Shown piece after piece: positions 10,660-22,808 of a stretch of 64,000 nt of DNA. Made by a program: the position numbers and the translations under genes. Every line of letters starts with the position of its first letter. The stretch's first letter is position 1. The notes beneath the pieces are model-generated. The model worked only from the letters and a program-made list of their open reading frames with translations, made no database searches and was not told where the DNA came from. Source of the stretch: Salminus brasiliensis (Eukaryota > Chordata > Actinopteri > Characiformes > Bryconidae); contig NC_132878.1 of NCBI RefSeq assembly GCF_030463535.1, positions 91,901,007 through 91,965,006 on the forward strand. Direction: 5' to 3'.

Positions 10660-13600
10660 TTATACGTTGTCTGATGGCTGTAGGTTGCCTGTGGTGTCCA
10701 GCTGCATGCATCTGCAGGTGCAGGCTGAGACCGGACACTCGCTGTGGTCTCTGCATGTGAAGGAAATGAGTTTTAGGAAACAGCATGAAGATCAGGAGCA
10801 ATATGCAATGTTAGTGTCACAGAATGGCCTGCAGATTTATGAAGATGTTCTCCAGGGTGGAGAAATTTTGTAGGGTGGAGTTTTTTGACAACGCATGGGA
10901 TTTTTGACCATGCTTTCTAGAGTGAAGGTTACTGAAGGTGTTTTCCTGGGTGGAGGATTCTGAAAACTTAAACAATCTCCACTCTGGACAGCATCTTCAA
11001 AAACACAATGAATATCATAATACTAGAGTTTTCAAGTGGAGTTTGAGCTGCCTGCACAAAAACACTGTAAACACTGTAAAGTTCTCAGAAACCCCCTGGA
11101 GAGCGCCACCAAAAACCTCCGCCCAGGAGAGCACCGTCCGAAACTTCCGTCCTGGATAATATTATGGTTTTCAAGCAGGGTTTAAGGCGCTCTTAGAGGG
11201 CAGGGGTTTTTGAAATCGCTCTCCGGGATGGAGGTTTAAATAAGCCATGCTAGATTTATTTTTGCAATTTATACACAGTTAATGTGCTTAATCTTCGTGC
11301 TGTCTGTAGGCTGCTTCTCTGACAAAGCAAACTTTGTGAGATTTTAGCGCCCCCTGCTGCTGGGCTTGCATGCATATGCAAATATTTCTGAGCATTGTTC
11401 GACTTGTGGATGGGGAGAAAGAAAAAGACAAAAAAAAACAAACAAAAAAAAAAACACTTTCTAAAATATCCAGATACATTTGGACAGGGCCTAAAACTAG
11501 CATCTGATGTCTGTCATGTTAAGTCATACTTTCTATCATCTCTACATCACTTCTCTCAGCCTTGCTGGGTTGGTATCTCAGGTAGTTGCTATGTTGTCTT
11601 AGGGGATTGCCATCATGTTACCAAGTAGTCGCTGTGATACCCCATGTGGTTGGCTGGGTGTTACTAGAGAATTTGTATTACTGGTTGCTATGATGTTGAT
11701 AGATGGAAGCTATACTGTTGCTTGGTTGTAGCTATGAAGTTGCATAGGGGCTGCTAGGCACTTGCTATGGTATCCCGAGTAGTTGCTATGTTGTCTTAGG
11801 GGATTGCCATCATGTTACCAAGTAGTTGCTGTGATACCCCATGTGGTTGGCTGGGTGTTACTAAAGTATTTGAATTACTGGTTGCTATGGTGTCCCAGTG
11901 GTTGCTATGAAGTTGCCAGATAGTAGCTATGAAATTGCATAGGGGCTGCTAGGCAGTTGCTATGGTATCCCAGGTAATTGCTATGTTGTCCTAGACACTT
12001 ACATTTGGACAGGGCCTAAAACTAACATCTGATGTCTGTCATGTTAATTCATACTCTCTATCATACCTACATCACTTCTCTCAGCCTTGCTGGGTTGACT
12101 GAATGTATGAAACCTGGCTTTAACCTTCTGCAATAGTTGCTCTTCTTAAACATCTTCCAACATACATCACGTTCAAGAGTGTCCCTTTCAATCCTTAGAG
12201 CCTGTACGTGGATCCACACATATGTTCCTCAAGCTCATCACTTTGAAGTTCATTAATGGCTCAACAGACCACAGTTTGGTCATACAGGTCAATGCTAAAC
12301 ACTAATGCTGCTAGTTAAGAAAACACATCTAGCCCCCAGGTTCAGCTGAGCTAATCAGCAGCTGTTAATCTTCATTCTTCATCAGCTAAGACCTGGATGA
12401 TCTGTTCTTTTAAGGCTATTTTATATGACTGTGCTCACCTGAACCAGCTCAGCATGTGGCCAGCATGGCCTCCGTGGCGGCAGTTGTGGCACCAGGTGAA
12501 CCAGTTGTTGAACTGGGCGAGTTTCTTATCTCTTGGCAGGTCAACTTTCTCATCCGACTTCCCCGTGCCTGTTTGAGGTCAGAACAACAAATGAGACAGA
12601 AACCTGTCAGAACACAATTCAACTCTTTGTCCTTGCGTCCTAGGTGTGCTGAAGAAACACCTGAGAGGATCCAAAACAGGACAGGCACTTCTGTGTGGAT
12701 GTAGATCCATTTTAATGAAGGAATAAAAACAATAAAACCTGTATTGAGGGTTTTGGTTATATGGAGATGACCTTACTTTGACTTATGTATTTTTGAATTT
12801 GGCTAACAAAGCCTGAAATGCCAATCAGCATTATGCTTTCAATCCTTCATTCATGAAGTGTCCAGCTGGTCTGTTACGTGTGCAGGTGGTTGCTATGGAG
12901 TTGCCAGATAGTAGCTTTGAAGTTGCATATGGGCTGCTAGGCAGTGCTATGGTATCCCATGTTGCTATGTTGTCTTAGGTGATTGCCATCATGTTACCAA
13001 GTAGTCGCTGTGATAGCCCATGTGGTTAGCTGGGTGTTACTAGGGTATTTGCATCACTGGTTGCTATGGTGTTGCTTGATGGGTGCTATACTGTTGCTTG
13101 GTTGTAGCTATGAAGTTGCGTAGGGGCTGCTAGGCAGCTGCTATGGTATCCCGAGTAGTTGCTATGTTGTCTTAGGTGATTGCCATCATGTCACCAAGTA
13201 GTCGCTGTGATACCCCATGTGGTTGGCTGGGTGTTACTAGGGTATTTGCATCACTGGTTGCTATGGTGTTGCTAAATGGGTGCTATGCTGTTACTTGGTA
13301 GTAGCTATGAGGTTGCTTAGGGGTTATTAAAGTGTTGCTAGATGGTCTTAGGTGATTGCTATCATGTTAAAAAGTAGTCGCTGTGATAGCCCATGTGGTT
13401 GGCTAGGTGTTAGTGAGTATTTCTATCATTGGCTCAAAAGAAGGGTGCTCAGCCTTTTAAACCGAATGGTCCATTACCTGTGCAAGGTAGCTGCGATGGT
13501 ATATCAGGTGGTTGCTATGTGGTTGCCAGGTGTATAATCTGGCTTGCTAATTGGTACTATGGTGTTGCTAGGCGGTTGCACTGGTGTTGCCAGATGGTTG

Positions 13601-16600
13601 CTATGGTATCCCAGGTGGTTGCTATATTGTTGCTACATGGTTTCTAGGCAGTGAAGGCTTTGGAACTGATTAGTGCTTACTGGGATGTTACTAGGTGGTT
13701 GCTAGGCAGTTGTTATGGTATCTCAGATGGTTGCTAGCATGTTGCCAAATGGTTGCTGTGGTACCCCGTGTGGTTTGCTGGATGTTACTAGTGTATTAAG
13801 GGCGCTAAGCCTTTTAAAGTCAACAGAATGTCAGAGTGTCCAGCTGGTCAATCACCTGTGCAGGTGGACACTGGCGTTCCCATGTTCATCAGGCAGAGGG
13901 CACAGCGCGGCAGTGGCTTCCGGCAGCCCGGGCAGCTAGTGACCTTTGACTTGGTGGGGGAACCACTGACCCCGTACTGGCTGAAGCCGCGGCCCTGGTG
14001 GGGCATTGCAGAGCAGCTGAATGATATGGATTTCCCACAGAAGTTACAGCTCACAAACACCTAGAAGAGAAAGAAATACAGAGAGAGTCTTTACACACCG
14101 AGCCAGGCTTCATGTGCTAACGGAAGGTTTGACCTTTCAAGAAATCAATGTTCATACTTCTGCTAGACTCTATATTGGACAAAAGTATTGGGACACCTAC
14201 TCGTTCGTCTTTTCTTCCGAAATTAAGTGCGTGTAAATAAATAAATACATAAATAAATAGTTTATCCAGCTTTTGTCCAGGGTTTTATACCCCTCTAGCT
14301 CACAACTGGCATTAGCCAGCATGGTGCCAAAAGTTTTATGTATATCTGCCCAGGAAGTCCTATTCTATTGGCAGCACATGTGTGTCAGCAATGGTTGCAT
14401 CTTAAACTGGCTGAAGGGATTCATTATAGGAGTGTCCACAAACATTTGGACATATAGTGTTTATGAACGCAGCCTGAAGTAATCCTCACCTGAGCAAGAG
14501 GCTTGGAGCTGGGATCTAGTTTGCTCCTGTGGATGTCAAATTCAGCTCTTTTGTGCCAAAACCTCCAGGCATCCAGAAGATTGCGATAGTTCTCAATCCA
14601 GCACTGCACTCGCGGATCCTTAACCACCTCAGCCGTGGAGCCCTGAATGCAACAAACACCCACACACACCACAAAACAATTTCTTTATCCATTAAAAAAA
14701 TGTCAAAAAATAAAAGATAAGTCTCACTGTTCATATTTTACACCATTACTTAGTAATATTATGCAAACTACATGCATATTGACATTGTTACACAAAAACT
14801 CTCCATTTCTGCATTTCTTGCCATAATGTGAATCTAGCAGTTGAATGAATGGAGCAATAGAAATGCTCCAAAAGTTTGAAACACTGGTCAAATCTAAACA
14901 TCTGATATACATGTACAAGGACAAAAGTATTGGGACACCAGCTTCTTCACTGTCTTTTCTGAAATCAAAACGTTTATCCTGCTTTTGTTGGAGTAACTGT
15001 CTCTACTGCCCAGGTCAGGCTTTCTACTAGATGTTGGAGAACTGCTGTGAGGATTTGATCGCATTCGACTGGATGTTGGATGACCTCATCTTCAACCCCC
15101 AACTCATCCCAAAAGTACTGGATAGGGCACCATCCACCAACACACTGCTCTCACTGCTCCACAGATCAATGCTGGGGGATTTACACCCTTCTGCTCCAGA
15201 GTCTCCTATTCTATTGTAAATCTTTCTCTACGGGGACTAGACAAGCTGTGCATGTGCATTTGCACATCTACGTCAGCAACTGGTGCAACTTAAAGTAGCT
15301 GAATGCATTCGTTAGACGTCATGTCCACAAACATTTGGACAAAATGTGCGAAGTGAGCATACCTTGAGCATGCAGAAACTGGCTGTCTGCACATCTCCTG
15401 TGCGATCCACATAGCTCTCCATTAGATCCACACCATCCTTGGTCAGCCCTGTCAGAAGAATGCCCTCCAGGTTTCCCGCCTCCTTCATCTCATTGGTCAG
15501 CTTATCTATGTAACGAGGCAGCTTCACCAAAAGAGAAAACAAAATGAGAAGCAAAATCAGAGCAGCTGCTTCAATACCCCTCAACAGAGTAGCCGATAAG
15601 CCAGAGTAAAATAAAGCAGTGCTTTCTGCTCAACTGAAGATTTTACCTGATTGTCATTCAGGAACATACAGGCGAAGGCCACTCTGTCTCGGACAGCCAC
15701 GCGGCTCTCGTACTATAAAAGAGAGACAAAGCCTGGCTTAGAAAAAAAAAAAAAAACATCTGCCCACCTTTAAGAGTTTGATTTTTCAGCCTTAGTGTAG
15801 AATATTCATTGGTCATTGCGTACCAACCGGTTAATGGTCGGTTCATATTCATAATAAATACAGTCTGAAGTAGACTACTGCTGTGGACACTGATCATGAA
15901 GTAGCTAGCTGAGCTAACCCAACTTTCCAACAGTTATTTAATGCTATTTAGTGCTGTTATTTAGAGCAGAGCTAACCAGCTTTCCAGCACAGCACAAAAA
16001 GATCCCCACATCCAAAGCAGAGGAGGACTTGCGCCTTTGGCTGAAGGTGCTAAATTTAACCACCCACCCAAACGTCCACACGTCTGCTTTAAACATTTTG
16101 TGGAGAAGAGCTCCAGATGCCTCAGGTACTTGTAGTGCTAACCAACCTAAAAGCCTAAGCACCCAATGCATCCGCTTCACCGGAGCTTCATAACTGAGCC
16201 ATTTTTCTGGGTAAGGATGATCTTGTGCTGCTCCACAATATGGTTAAAGCAGGCGTATGGACGTTTAGGTCAGTGTTTAAATGTAGCGCCATCAACCACA
16301 GATCTTTTGAAGATGGTGGATAGAAGTTATATGGGGTCTCACAGCACTCCAATTCGAATGCAGTTCCAAATGGACAGTCATCACCTTCATGTATTAATAA
16401 GATGGATGGTCTATGAAAGATGTACCAGCACTGCATCGTAGGAGCCCGGTTCACTGGTGAGGAAAGCAAACATCACACACAGGTAGGGCTTCTTCAGCTG
16501 CAGCCTCAGAGAGCTGCACATCTCCCTCCAGAGAGACGTCTTCTCGTCCGTGTAGCCGGACAGCGCCATGGCCACAACGTTGAGGTTCAGGTCACCTAGC

Positions 16601-18353
16601 CAAACACAAACACAGAGAGTGAAGCTTTTGAATGTGAATTTGAAACTGAATGCTGACCAACGTAATGGACAGTATTTAAATAGCAGGATACTGGTGCGTT
16701 TTACCAAAATATCATGATAAACGCTGTGTATCATGAAAATGTCTTTAAATATCGTGATCTAATATTTTGACCATATCGCCCCGTCCTAGACAGCAAAGCA
16801 CAGGATGAAGCGAAGCCTCTTAATCGTTATCCAGGTATTAGCTGATCTCAGTACAGCACAGGCTCTAACCAGCCACACTACGTTTTATAGTGTGCTGAGA
16901 GATCCCAACAAGCCACATTTACCAGCGGTGCTCCTGGGCTCCCCCTACAGTTGTGGAGTGTAATCCACTTTTACTCCACAGTCATAAATACAAATCGTGC
17001 TTTTAGCGCCCCCCCTCGTGGACAGCCGTACACGTGCATTTGTTGACGAGCTGAGAAACACAAAAGCAGCATCTGAAGTGAGAGAAGCATGTGGGCTGAG
17101 GCCATACAGTAACATTAGAGGGTTTTGCGTAAATATGACTGGGGTTACGCAGTTCTGGAGAGAGGTCTTCTGCAGCTCTCCGGCCTGGATTGGAAATGAT
17201 AAAGAGCTACTTAATCTATTACAGTCAGTGGAACATCCACATGATTCTGATTCTGCTACTGCTACTTTAATAAAAATGATAAATTTAATAGCTTTAACTG
17301 CTGCTCCCACAATCCAAGACAGCGGACAGAAAGCCACAAAGCTCCAATAAGAGGACACAGACCCTTTGCCACCCTTTCCCTGGAATCAAGGCAGGGGAAA
17401 ACTCCTTAGTCTTTAACAATGTTGTTTTCTTTAGCAAATCTCTAAACAGTCCTAAACATTTCTGCATCTCTTATTGGCAGATTGCTAGCCTGAAATAGCA
17501 ACCCCATGTGGTCTTTTGTCAGCACTCAGACTTCCCCGTTCTTCACACAACCCATCTAATAACATTCTCCAAGTCACAGCTAGCTGATACGCGAGCATGA
17601 ACAGAGCATGAACTGCCCAACCCAGCTTGTGAAAAACAAGTTAGTTACAAGTTGTATTACATTACATGGAGTTAAGCTCCATGGAATGTAATACAATCAA
17701 ATATTACATGATTTAATATTATAATAATCAATCACAACATTCCAAAGTCAACACAGTTCAATCAATTGACTCAAATCAGGACTTCTTGCACTTGTAAAGT
17801 AATCACCAATCAATGAATCAGTCACTACAGGAGCCTCCTACATAATCCTCACTAAGCACTTACACCCCAGCCCTGTACCTTTTTCTGCTGAGGCCCCTTT
17901 GTTGAGGATCTGGATGGCACGCCGGATATCCAGGTTAAAGAGGGCAACAGAGGCAGCCCTTTCCCACTCGCCCTCCTGCTCCAAGGACTTCAGGAAAGGC
18001 TCCACGTCGATGTCTGGCCCATGGCTGATCCAACCACACAGTTGCAGAGCAAGGCTGCGCTCCTCACTGTGATACTGAGCGACGTCTGTGGGCCTGTCTG
18101 AGCCCTTCCAGCACCGCCGGGACTCTGTAGTGCCTGCATACAGAGAATAAGTGTGAAAGACATTTAAAGTAAATGCAGCATCGTAGTACAAGCTATTCTT
18201 GTTAGGGCTGTCACTAGGGATGGTATTAGCCATTAAATGGGCAGTGGTGGCTCAGCGGTTAGAGCTCCAGGCTATTGATGACAGGTTTGTGGGTTCGATA
18301 CCCAGGCTCGGCAAGCTGCCACTGCAAGCAAGGCCCTTCACCCCCCCTAGTTC

Positions 18354-18420
<67 letters not shown>

Positions 18421-21400
18421 CACCACCACAGATGGGTCAAATGCAGAGGGCACATTTCGTTGTACATAGTACAGAGACAAATACGTTCACCTTTACCTTT
18501 TTAAATAATCCAATGATTTCAGAAATACTTCCTATTGAAGAAAAGGTTATGATGACGCCTGACCAATGTAATGTATTGTGACCATTTAATGCCTGACTGG
18601 TCAACTTAATCACTGCTGCTAGGGATGTCCCAATCCAATCCAGTGATTCAGGAACAGGGGGGATTCAGGCATTTTTAAGGGATTGTGGATCAGCTTTTAA
18701 CCTTCCAATCCACTTCAGACATGTGGGTTTGCTGTAGCAGAGTGCCATCTGGCATCATCTAGGCACCATTAATAGACATGACCTTCAGCTGCTGCAGACA
18801 AACAACTCATTTTTTCTAAAAAACTACTCTAGACAGATCATCTACGACCTTATTTCAGTGATTAAAACAAAACTGAGCTTCATTTGAACTGGTAAGAGCG
18901 GCGACGTTACCAGTTAACAGCCAATTCAGAAGCTAAAGTTGGCTTCTAATGCTAACTCCACCATTCCACCTTAAATAGTGCTGCAGTTACAGTGTACAGA
19001 TTTCACCAGCACAGCGTTATCACTTCTGCATTATTTAAGGTGGAATGGAAAGTTCTGAGAAGAGAAAAACTTCGCTTAGCGTTAGCTCAGAGCCTCGCTG
19101 TAAACGTGACGCAGCAACAGCAGACATCTCTCAGAGCAGCAGATAAAGAGTGGGTTAGTTAATCTGTCAGAAGAGAAGGATCTAAATTCTTCACTTTTTC
19201 TATTTGGGCTATTTTCTGCCATTTTTGTCCACACTGCCCAAACCACCCCGTTTAGTTGTAGCTGTGCAACCCCAAAGCTATTCTATTCCATTATAGATAG
19301 ATTTCCCATCTTTACTTCAGAATTCCACCTGATTAGAAACCAAACTATGGTGAAGATGGTCAGTTCTACTAGCGAGAGAACCACTCTCCTTTCTCTGGTT
19401 CTAAACCAGCTCTGAACGGTGCAATGGTCAGGTAAGTCAGTCAGACTGGACTGTAAGATATTAAACACATTTACAGTTTAAAAAGTCGCTCCAAACAGAG
19501 TAAATCAGATTAGAATTTAGTCTGATTACAGAAACCGTTACTAAAAATAGTGATTTTTAATATATTAATGCTGTGCATTAGCACATTACTTATAGAAACA
19601 AAAAGATCGGATCACAATCAGCTGGAAGTCAGCAATTAGAGACTCAAGTCAGAATGGGGTTAAAAAAAAACTACTCACCAGAGCTGGATTTGACAATGTT
19701 CTTGATGCCTGAGTAGATCAGAGACTGCTTGTTTCCCTGTTGCCTCTGTTCCAGATCTTCGGTGTACTGCTGCATGAGTGATTCTCATATAGGAAACTTT
19801 AACTCACATAGGATCACAGCATCAAAATGGACAAGAGATGGTCAGCTAGTTTCCCTTCCCTTCCTACAGGTCTTCCTAAGAGTCTTAGGCAGTCATGAAC
19901 ACAGTACATGCATTTTACTTGTAAAACACAATACAGCATCAGAATGAACACAACTGGTTGGGAGGGGTTTTGCTGTTCAGTAAAGTTTGTGATATGCTGG
20001 GTAGAACAACACAGGTTTGGGTGCCGAGTTTCACCAGCAGCTCCCCTGATCTACTGTAATGAAGGACGGATTAGATAGACTACTGGCCCCATTATTTAGA
20101 GATCTTCTGGCGAGCCGTAAACCGCGGCACCATGGAGCTTGATTTAGAGGGCATGTCAAGTGTGTATTCGCTATGGTAACAATAGGAAGAGTACACCTAA
20201 AGTCTTGTACCATGTTTTTTTAATTAAACCAGGGTGTGTTTTGGGCGTAATGTGCAGTAATAAACCAATCAGCGTGTCACTTGTCGTTACCTTTAAGAGC
20301 CAGGTGCTGTCTGACTGATGTATGTGAGCTGGGCTGCACGCGCCTGTGTTGACGGTTCACTGCCATGATAGTAACGAACGTCTGACTGTTGACATCTGCC
20401 TAGACTGTTTTTTTTTCAGTCAGTGGAGCTCCTGTGTTTTCCGTGGCCAAGATACACAGCAATACGCCAGAAACACACCTCAACACACCTCATTTCGGGA
20501 CCACCACCAGTTATTCGCAAGCACCGTTGCTATTTAACTGATGCAGGAGGAAGTCATGAAAATAAACTGTTGGCAGGGTGTAAGATAGCAATGAGCATCG
20601 TGACACGCCTTGCGCAGGGTGTAAGATAGGGCCCTAGGTGTTGGGTGGGAACTAGGAGGGATTTAGAAATGGTTAAGCACTTTGGACCGTTACCCTAGGC
20701 AGTAAAGGATATAGTGCAGGGTGTACCAGAGGGACCTAAGCTGAGGGTCAGTCCCCCCAGCCAGCAGGTGGTTCCTCCACACCTGGACGGTGTCGTGGCC
20801 ATATCGCGACTGAGCACGCTCCCTCATCTTAGTGGCAATGTCCTTTTCGGCCGCTTCCCCGCTCTCCTCAGCGCATTCATACAGGTGCCGCCCGCACGCC
20901 CACATTAAGGAGGTGGTGGAGCTCCAGGCCAGCGAGATGCGCTCGAACACAGTAAAGTCAACCATGGCTCGGTTGGGAGACACCACCACCATGCGGTTCT
21001 GGGTGGACGGGTGCCATGCGAAGCTGCTGATGACGCTCTCGCTGCAGGGCTGCACGCCTCGCTCGATGATGGTGGGCTCGGTCTCATCACCGATGGGCGT
21101 GGGCGCATGCTGCATGTCGTACAGGCGGATGACGTTGGAGTCACGCGTCAGCGTAGCCAGCAGCCCCATGCGCGTCGGGCACCAGGCCACTTTAGTCAGA
21201 GGCTTGGGCTGCTCGGTCAGCGTGAAGACAGGCTTCTCAAACCTGCGCAGGTCCCAGATCGCCACCTGACCCTCGAAGAAGGACGCCACGCGGTCCGGGA
21301 AGTACGGGTCCACGGTCACTCCCTGGATGGCCTGCAGGTAGGGATGAGATGCTTTCACCATGCTTAATGAGAAGTAAAAGGGAACATTAAAAGATTTTAA

Positions 21401-22112
21401 CTTCAAGAGAACCATCACTGATCCCCATCCCTACCTTGGTGTTGACAAAGGTCTTCTGGCTGGTGTTGCGCAGGTCAAAGATGGCCAGGTTGCGGTGCAT
21501 GCCGGCCAGCAGCAGCTTCTGGTGGTCCCGGGGCAGCCAGCAGAGGGACAGGCATGCGTCATTCTGCCCCAGCTCATACAGAGGCTTTGTGACCACCATA
21601 CCGGAGTCGGCATCACCAGCCAGACGGAGCTTCTCGGCCGGCACAGCCTCTGGAGAATACTTACTGCTGATGTCCCAGATCAGGACCGAGAAGTCTGCCC
21701 GGTGCTTGTCCAGACCTGCAGCCAGCCAGTTGCTGTCCACAGGGTTCCACGCCAGGGTGTTGCACTGCCTTGCATGTTTAGGCACAAACTCCTTCCCAAC
21801 CAGCTCCTTGCATTTGGAGTTGTGGCTTTGTCCAAGGCTGGTGAGCACCACTCTGCCATTGGCTTGACCAACGGCCAGCAGACACTCTGGCTCGTGCTTG
21901 GGGTACCAGGCCACACACTTCATGTACGGGGTGTCAGAGTTAATGGCCAGCAAAGTGGCAGCCGTCTCCTGAGACAACGGCAGGGCTCCGACTTTGGCCT
22001 CAGAAGTCCCAACGGCCCCAATTCTGTAGAGGCTGAGCTCCGAGTCGCAGATAACATAGCGGTCCGCATGATGTGGAGACCACAGGATATCTGGCTTGGA
22101 GCCGCTCATCAT
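10660..22112 (-). CDS. mios: Mios, GATOR2 complex subunit (WD40 and zinc-ribbon/RING-like protein)
   Basis: Mios is a GATOR2 subunit that opposes GATOR1 and so promotes amino-acid signalling to mTORC1 on the lysosome. Eleven coding exons, in minus-strand order: 21435-22112, 20713-21331, 19679-19777, 17879-18133, 16426-16595, 15647-15712, 15363-15521, 14490-14642, 13856-14060, 12439-12568, 10660-10750. They total 2625 nt, 874 codons plus TAA; human MIOS is about 875. Every junction keeps frame and matches my recollection of the human protein. Residues 1 to about 400 form the WD40 propeller, followed by an alpha-solenoid, then a Cys/His-rich C-terminus from about residue 735 ([43 protein letters not shown]). 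The start is ATGATG; the second ATG (22109) gives the usual MSG N-terminus. All introns are GT-AG except intron 2, which looks U12-type AT-AC. The gene is intact, with no frameshift. It is divergent from col28a1. Confidence 0.96.
11474..12100. repeat. Local duplication with 197-bp minisatellite inside mios intron 10
   Basis: A block beginning 'acatttggacagggcctaaa' and ending near 'ctctcagccttgctgggttg' occurs at 11474-11572 and again at 12001-12097. Between them lies 'gttgctatgg' minisatellite with a higher-order period of about 197 bp: 'accaagtagt' recurs at 11620 and 11817. Confidence 0.75.
12439..14642 (-). CDS. mios: mios exons 8-10, solenoid end and zinc-binding domain
   Basis: Exon 8 (14490-14642) encodes [20 protein letters not shown] onward, through KPLAQ. 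Exon 9 (13856-14060) starts [17 protein letters not shown] and carries a CxxC / CPGC / CALC zinc-ribbon set. Exon 10 (12439-12568) encodes the acidic/basic linker and [21 protein letters not shown]. The last exon (10660-10750) completes the domain with [18 protein letters not shown] and stops at NLQPSDNV. Minisatellite DNA lies on both sides of exon 10 (11560-12000 and 12885-13790). Confidence 0.93.
12885..13790. repeat. 'gttgctatgg' minisatellite in mios intron 9
   Basis: Dense ttgctatgg / ttgctagg repeats with a higher-order unit of about 197 bp: 'accaagtagtcgctgtgata' at 12996 and 13193, with a diverged copy near 13369. It is the same higher-order unit as in 11560-12000, so the two flanks of exon 10 share a common origin. 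It ends about 65 bp before exon 9. Confidence 0.85.
14170..14460 (+). mobile_element. MITE-like DNA element copy
   Basis: It opens with 'ctatattggacaaaagtatt' and closes with 'aacatttggacatatagtgt', which are imperfect inverted repeats. The inner blocks 'ggttttatacccctctag' and 'gcattagccagcatggtgcc' are shared with the copies at 33577 and 39033. It lies in mios intron 8 and has no coding capacity. Confidence 0.8.
14917..15349 (+). mobile_element. MITE-like DNA element copy
   Basis: It starts 'caaggacaaaagtattggga' and ends 'aacatttggacaaaatgtg'. The middle carries family blocks 'ctgcttttgttggagtaact', 'ccaaaagtactggatagg' and 'tccacagatcaatgctgggg'. It lies in mios intron 7, ending about 13 bp from exon 7. 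The right terminus is slightly mutated. Confidence 0.8.
18239..18495 (+). mobile_element. tRNA-derived SINE with (GT)n tract
   Basis: The head 'gcagtggtggctcagcggtt' followed by 'gggttcgatacccagg' gives A-box and B-box-like RNA polymerase III promoter elements. 'caaggcccttcacc' follows, then a (GT)n run at 18358-18419, then the family tail 'cagatgggtcaaatgcagag' and 'cacatttcgttgtacatag'. Sister copies lie at 35908 and 56350, with truncated relatives at 23138 and 24160. It lies in mios intron 3. Confidence 0.8.
19778..20712 (-). other. mios: Probable U12-type AT-AC intron (mios intron 2)
   Basis: Minus-strand reading: exon 2 ends ...ACCCTGCACT and the intron begins ATATCCTTTACTG, which contains the full U12 donor consensus ATATCCTTT. 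The intron ends ...GAGAATCAC and exon 3 begins TCATGCAGCAGTACACC. Joining there gives LHFMQQYTED, matching LHFMKQYTED of human MIOS. A conventional GT-AG reading (donor GG|GTAACG, acceptor ATGCAG) shifts frame and replaces FM with unrelated residues. A weak branch-site match, TTCCTATAT, lies with its A about 10 nt before the AC; it fits 6 of 9 bases of TTCCTTAAC. The intron is 935 bp. Confidence 0.8.
20215..20640. mobile_element. Interspersed repeat, probable DNA-transposon derivative
   Basis: The motif 'aataaaccaatcagcgtgtc', a 'ccagg' block and the tail 'caatgagcatcgtgacacgc' then 'gcagggtgtaagatag' resemble a non-coding teleost element. A second copy of the tail occurs at 26575-26625. It lies within the mios AT-AC intron. 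Family not assigned. Confidence 0.4.
20713..22112 (-). CDS. mios: mios exons 1-2, WD40 propeller half
   Basis: Exon 1 (21435-22112, codons 1-226) begins [15 protein letters not shown] and ends FVNTK before a GTAGGG donor. Exon 2 (20713-21331) resumes [11 protein letters not shown] after a TGCAG acceptor and runs to SLWYTLH plus one base. Together they cover the WD40 propeller, with repeat signatures such as [16 protein letters not shown] and [10 protein letters not shown]. The large first exons have high GC and long antisense open frames, which are shadows. The 3' end of exon 2 is not followed by any usable GT in frame; see the AT-AC intron entry. Confidence 0.95.
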
Positions 22113-22199
22113 TACAACGACTGTTCACTGCAAAGGTCTTAGGAAAGGTTTTAGGAAAAGGCGTATTTTAAGGAGATCAGCCCAATTTCAGACCGCCTT

Positions 22200-22240
22200 C
22201 ATGATGATGACCATCATCATCATCATCATCATCATCATTT
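22200..22240. repeat. (CAT)n microsatellite
   Basis: A run of about nine CAT triplets (about 22212-22238), just upstream of the mios coding start in the probable 5' intron. Confidence 0.9.
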
Positions 22241-22808
22241 ACCACAAATATTCACTGTTTTTGTGTTTTTTTCATTTTCTCTCTCATTAGTTTAGTCTAG
22301 ACATGGTCAGATGAGTCAGACTCAGATCTCAAGACCTTTTTAGTCTGGTATAATCACTCAGAAGCTTGCTTTTCTTGCTCTAATCCAGGTAATGCCTGAG
22401 AGGACTGTGGTCTTAGCTGAGGTTATAGGCAGCTCCCCTTCACTTCAGCACACCCTCTCCACATCCCAAAGCACTAACTAGTCACATACAGTCCCATAGC
22501 GATATTCTAGCACTCCAGCGAAGCCTAAAAGTCCTATAAGTCCCTTCAGACACAGACTAGCTAGCTAAGTCTCCTGCCTGTGCCATCAGAGCTGCTTCAG
22601 AGGCAGTGTTGACACTAAGGTGTGGGCTAGCTAGCCGGCTAGCTAGCTAGCTACCTAAGCTACAACGTTAGATACATGTCATTGCGGACGAATAAAGCGC
22701 CATAGAAAACCACGTGGCTATAAAAGCAAGGTTTCTAAAGCTTAATATGCAGCTTATTAACCCTGATATCTAAATATAAAGATGCTTTAAGCCAAAGACG
22801 AAACTTAC

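Noticed and set aside
10568..10801. 77-codon minus-strand frame ending RTCSCGQYMVGPGVTN
   Set aside because: Alternative frame of the last mios exon; the frame giving [14 protein letters not shown] with stop at 10660 matches Mios and joins exon 10 in phase.
16997..17350. 117-codon plus-strand frame in mios intron 4
   Set aside because: No recognisable domain, lies antisense within an intron, and a similar-length frame exists on the other strand, as expected by chance.
18239..18330. Possible tRNA gene from A/B-box motifs
   Set aside because: No cloverleaf can be completed; it is the head of a SINE with sister copies.
20690..20713. GT donor at GG|GTAACG as the end of mios exon 2
   Set aside because: It adds ILYCLG in place of the conserved FMxQ and puts exon 3 out of frame; the AT-AC junction fits both protein and donor consensus.
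21495..22142. 215-codon plus-strand open frame opposite mios exon 1 (also 20832-21269, 21436-21867)
   Set aside because: Antisense shadows of GC-rich mios exons; the minus-strand frame carries clear WD40 protein and matches the family.
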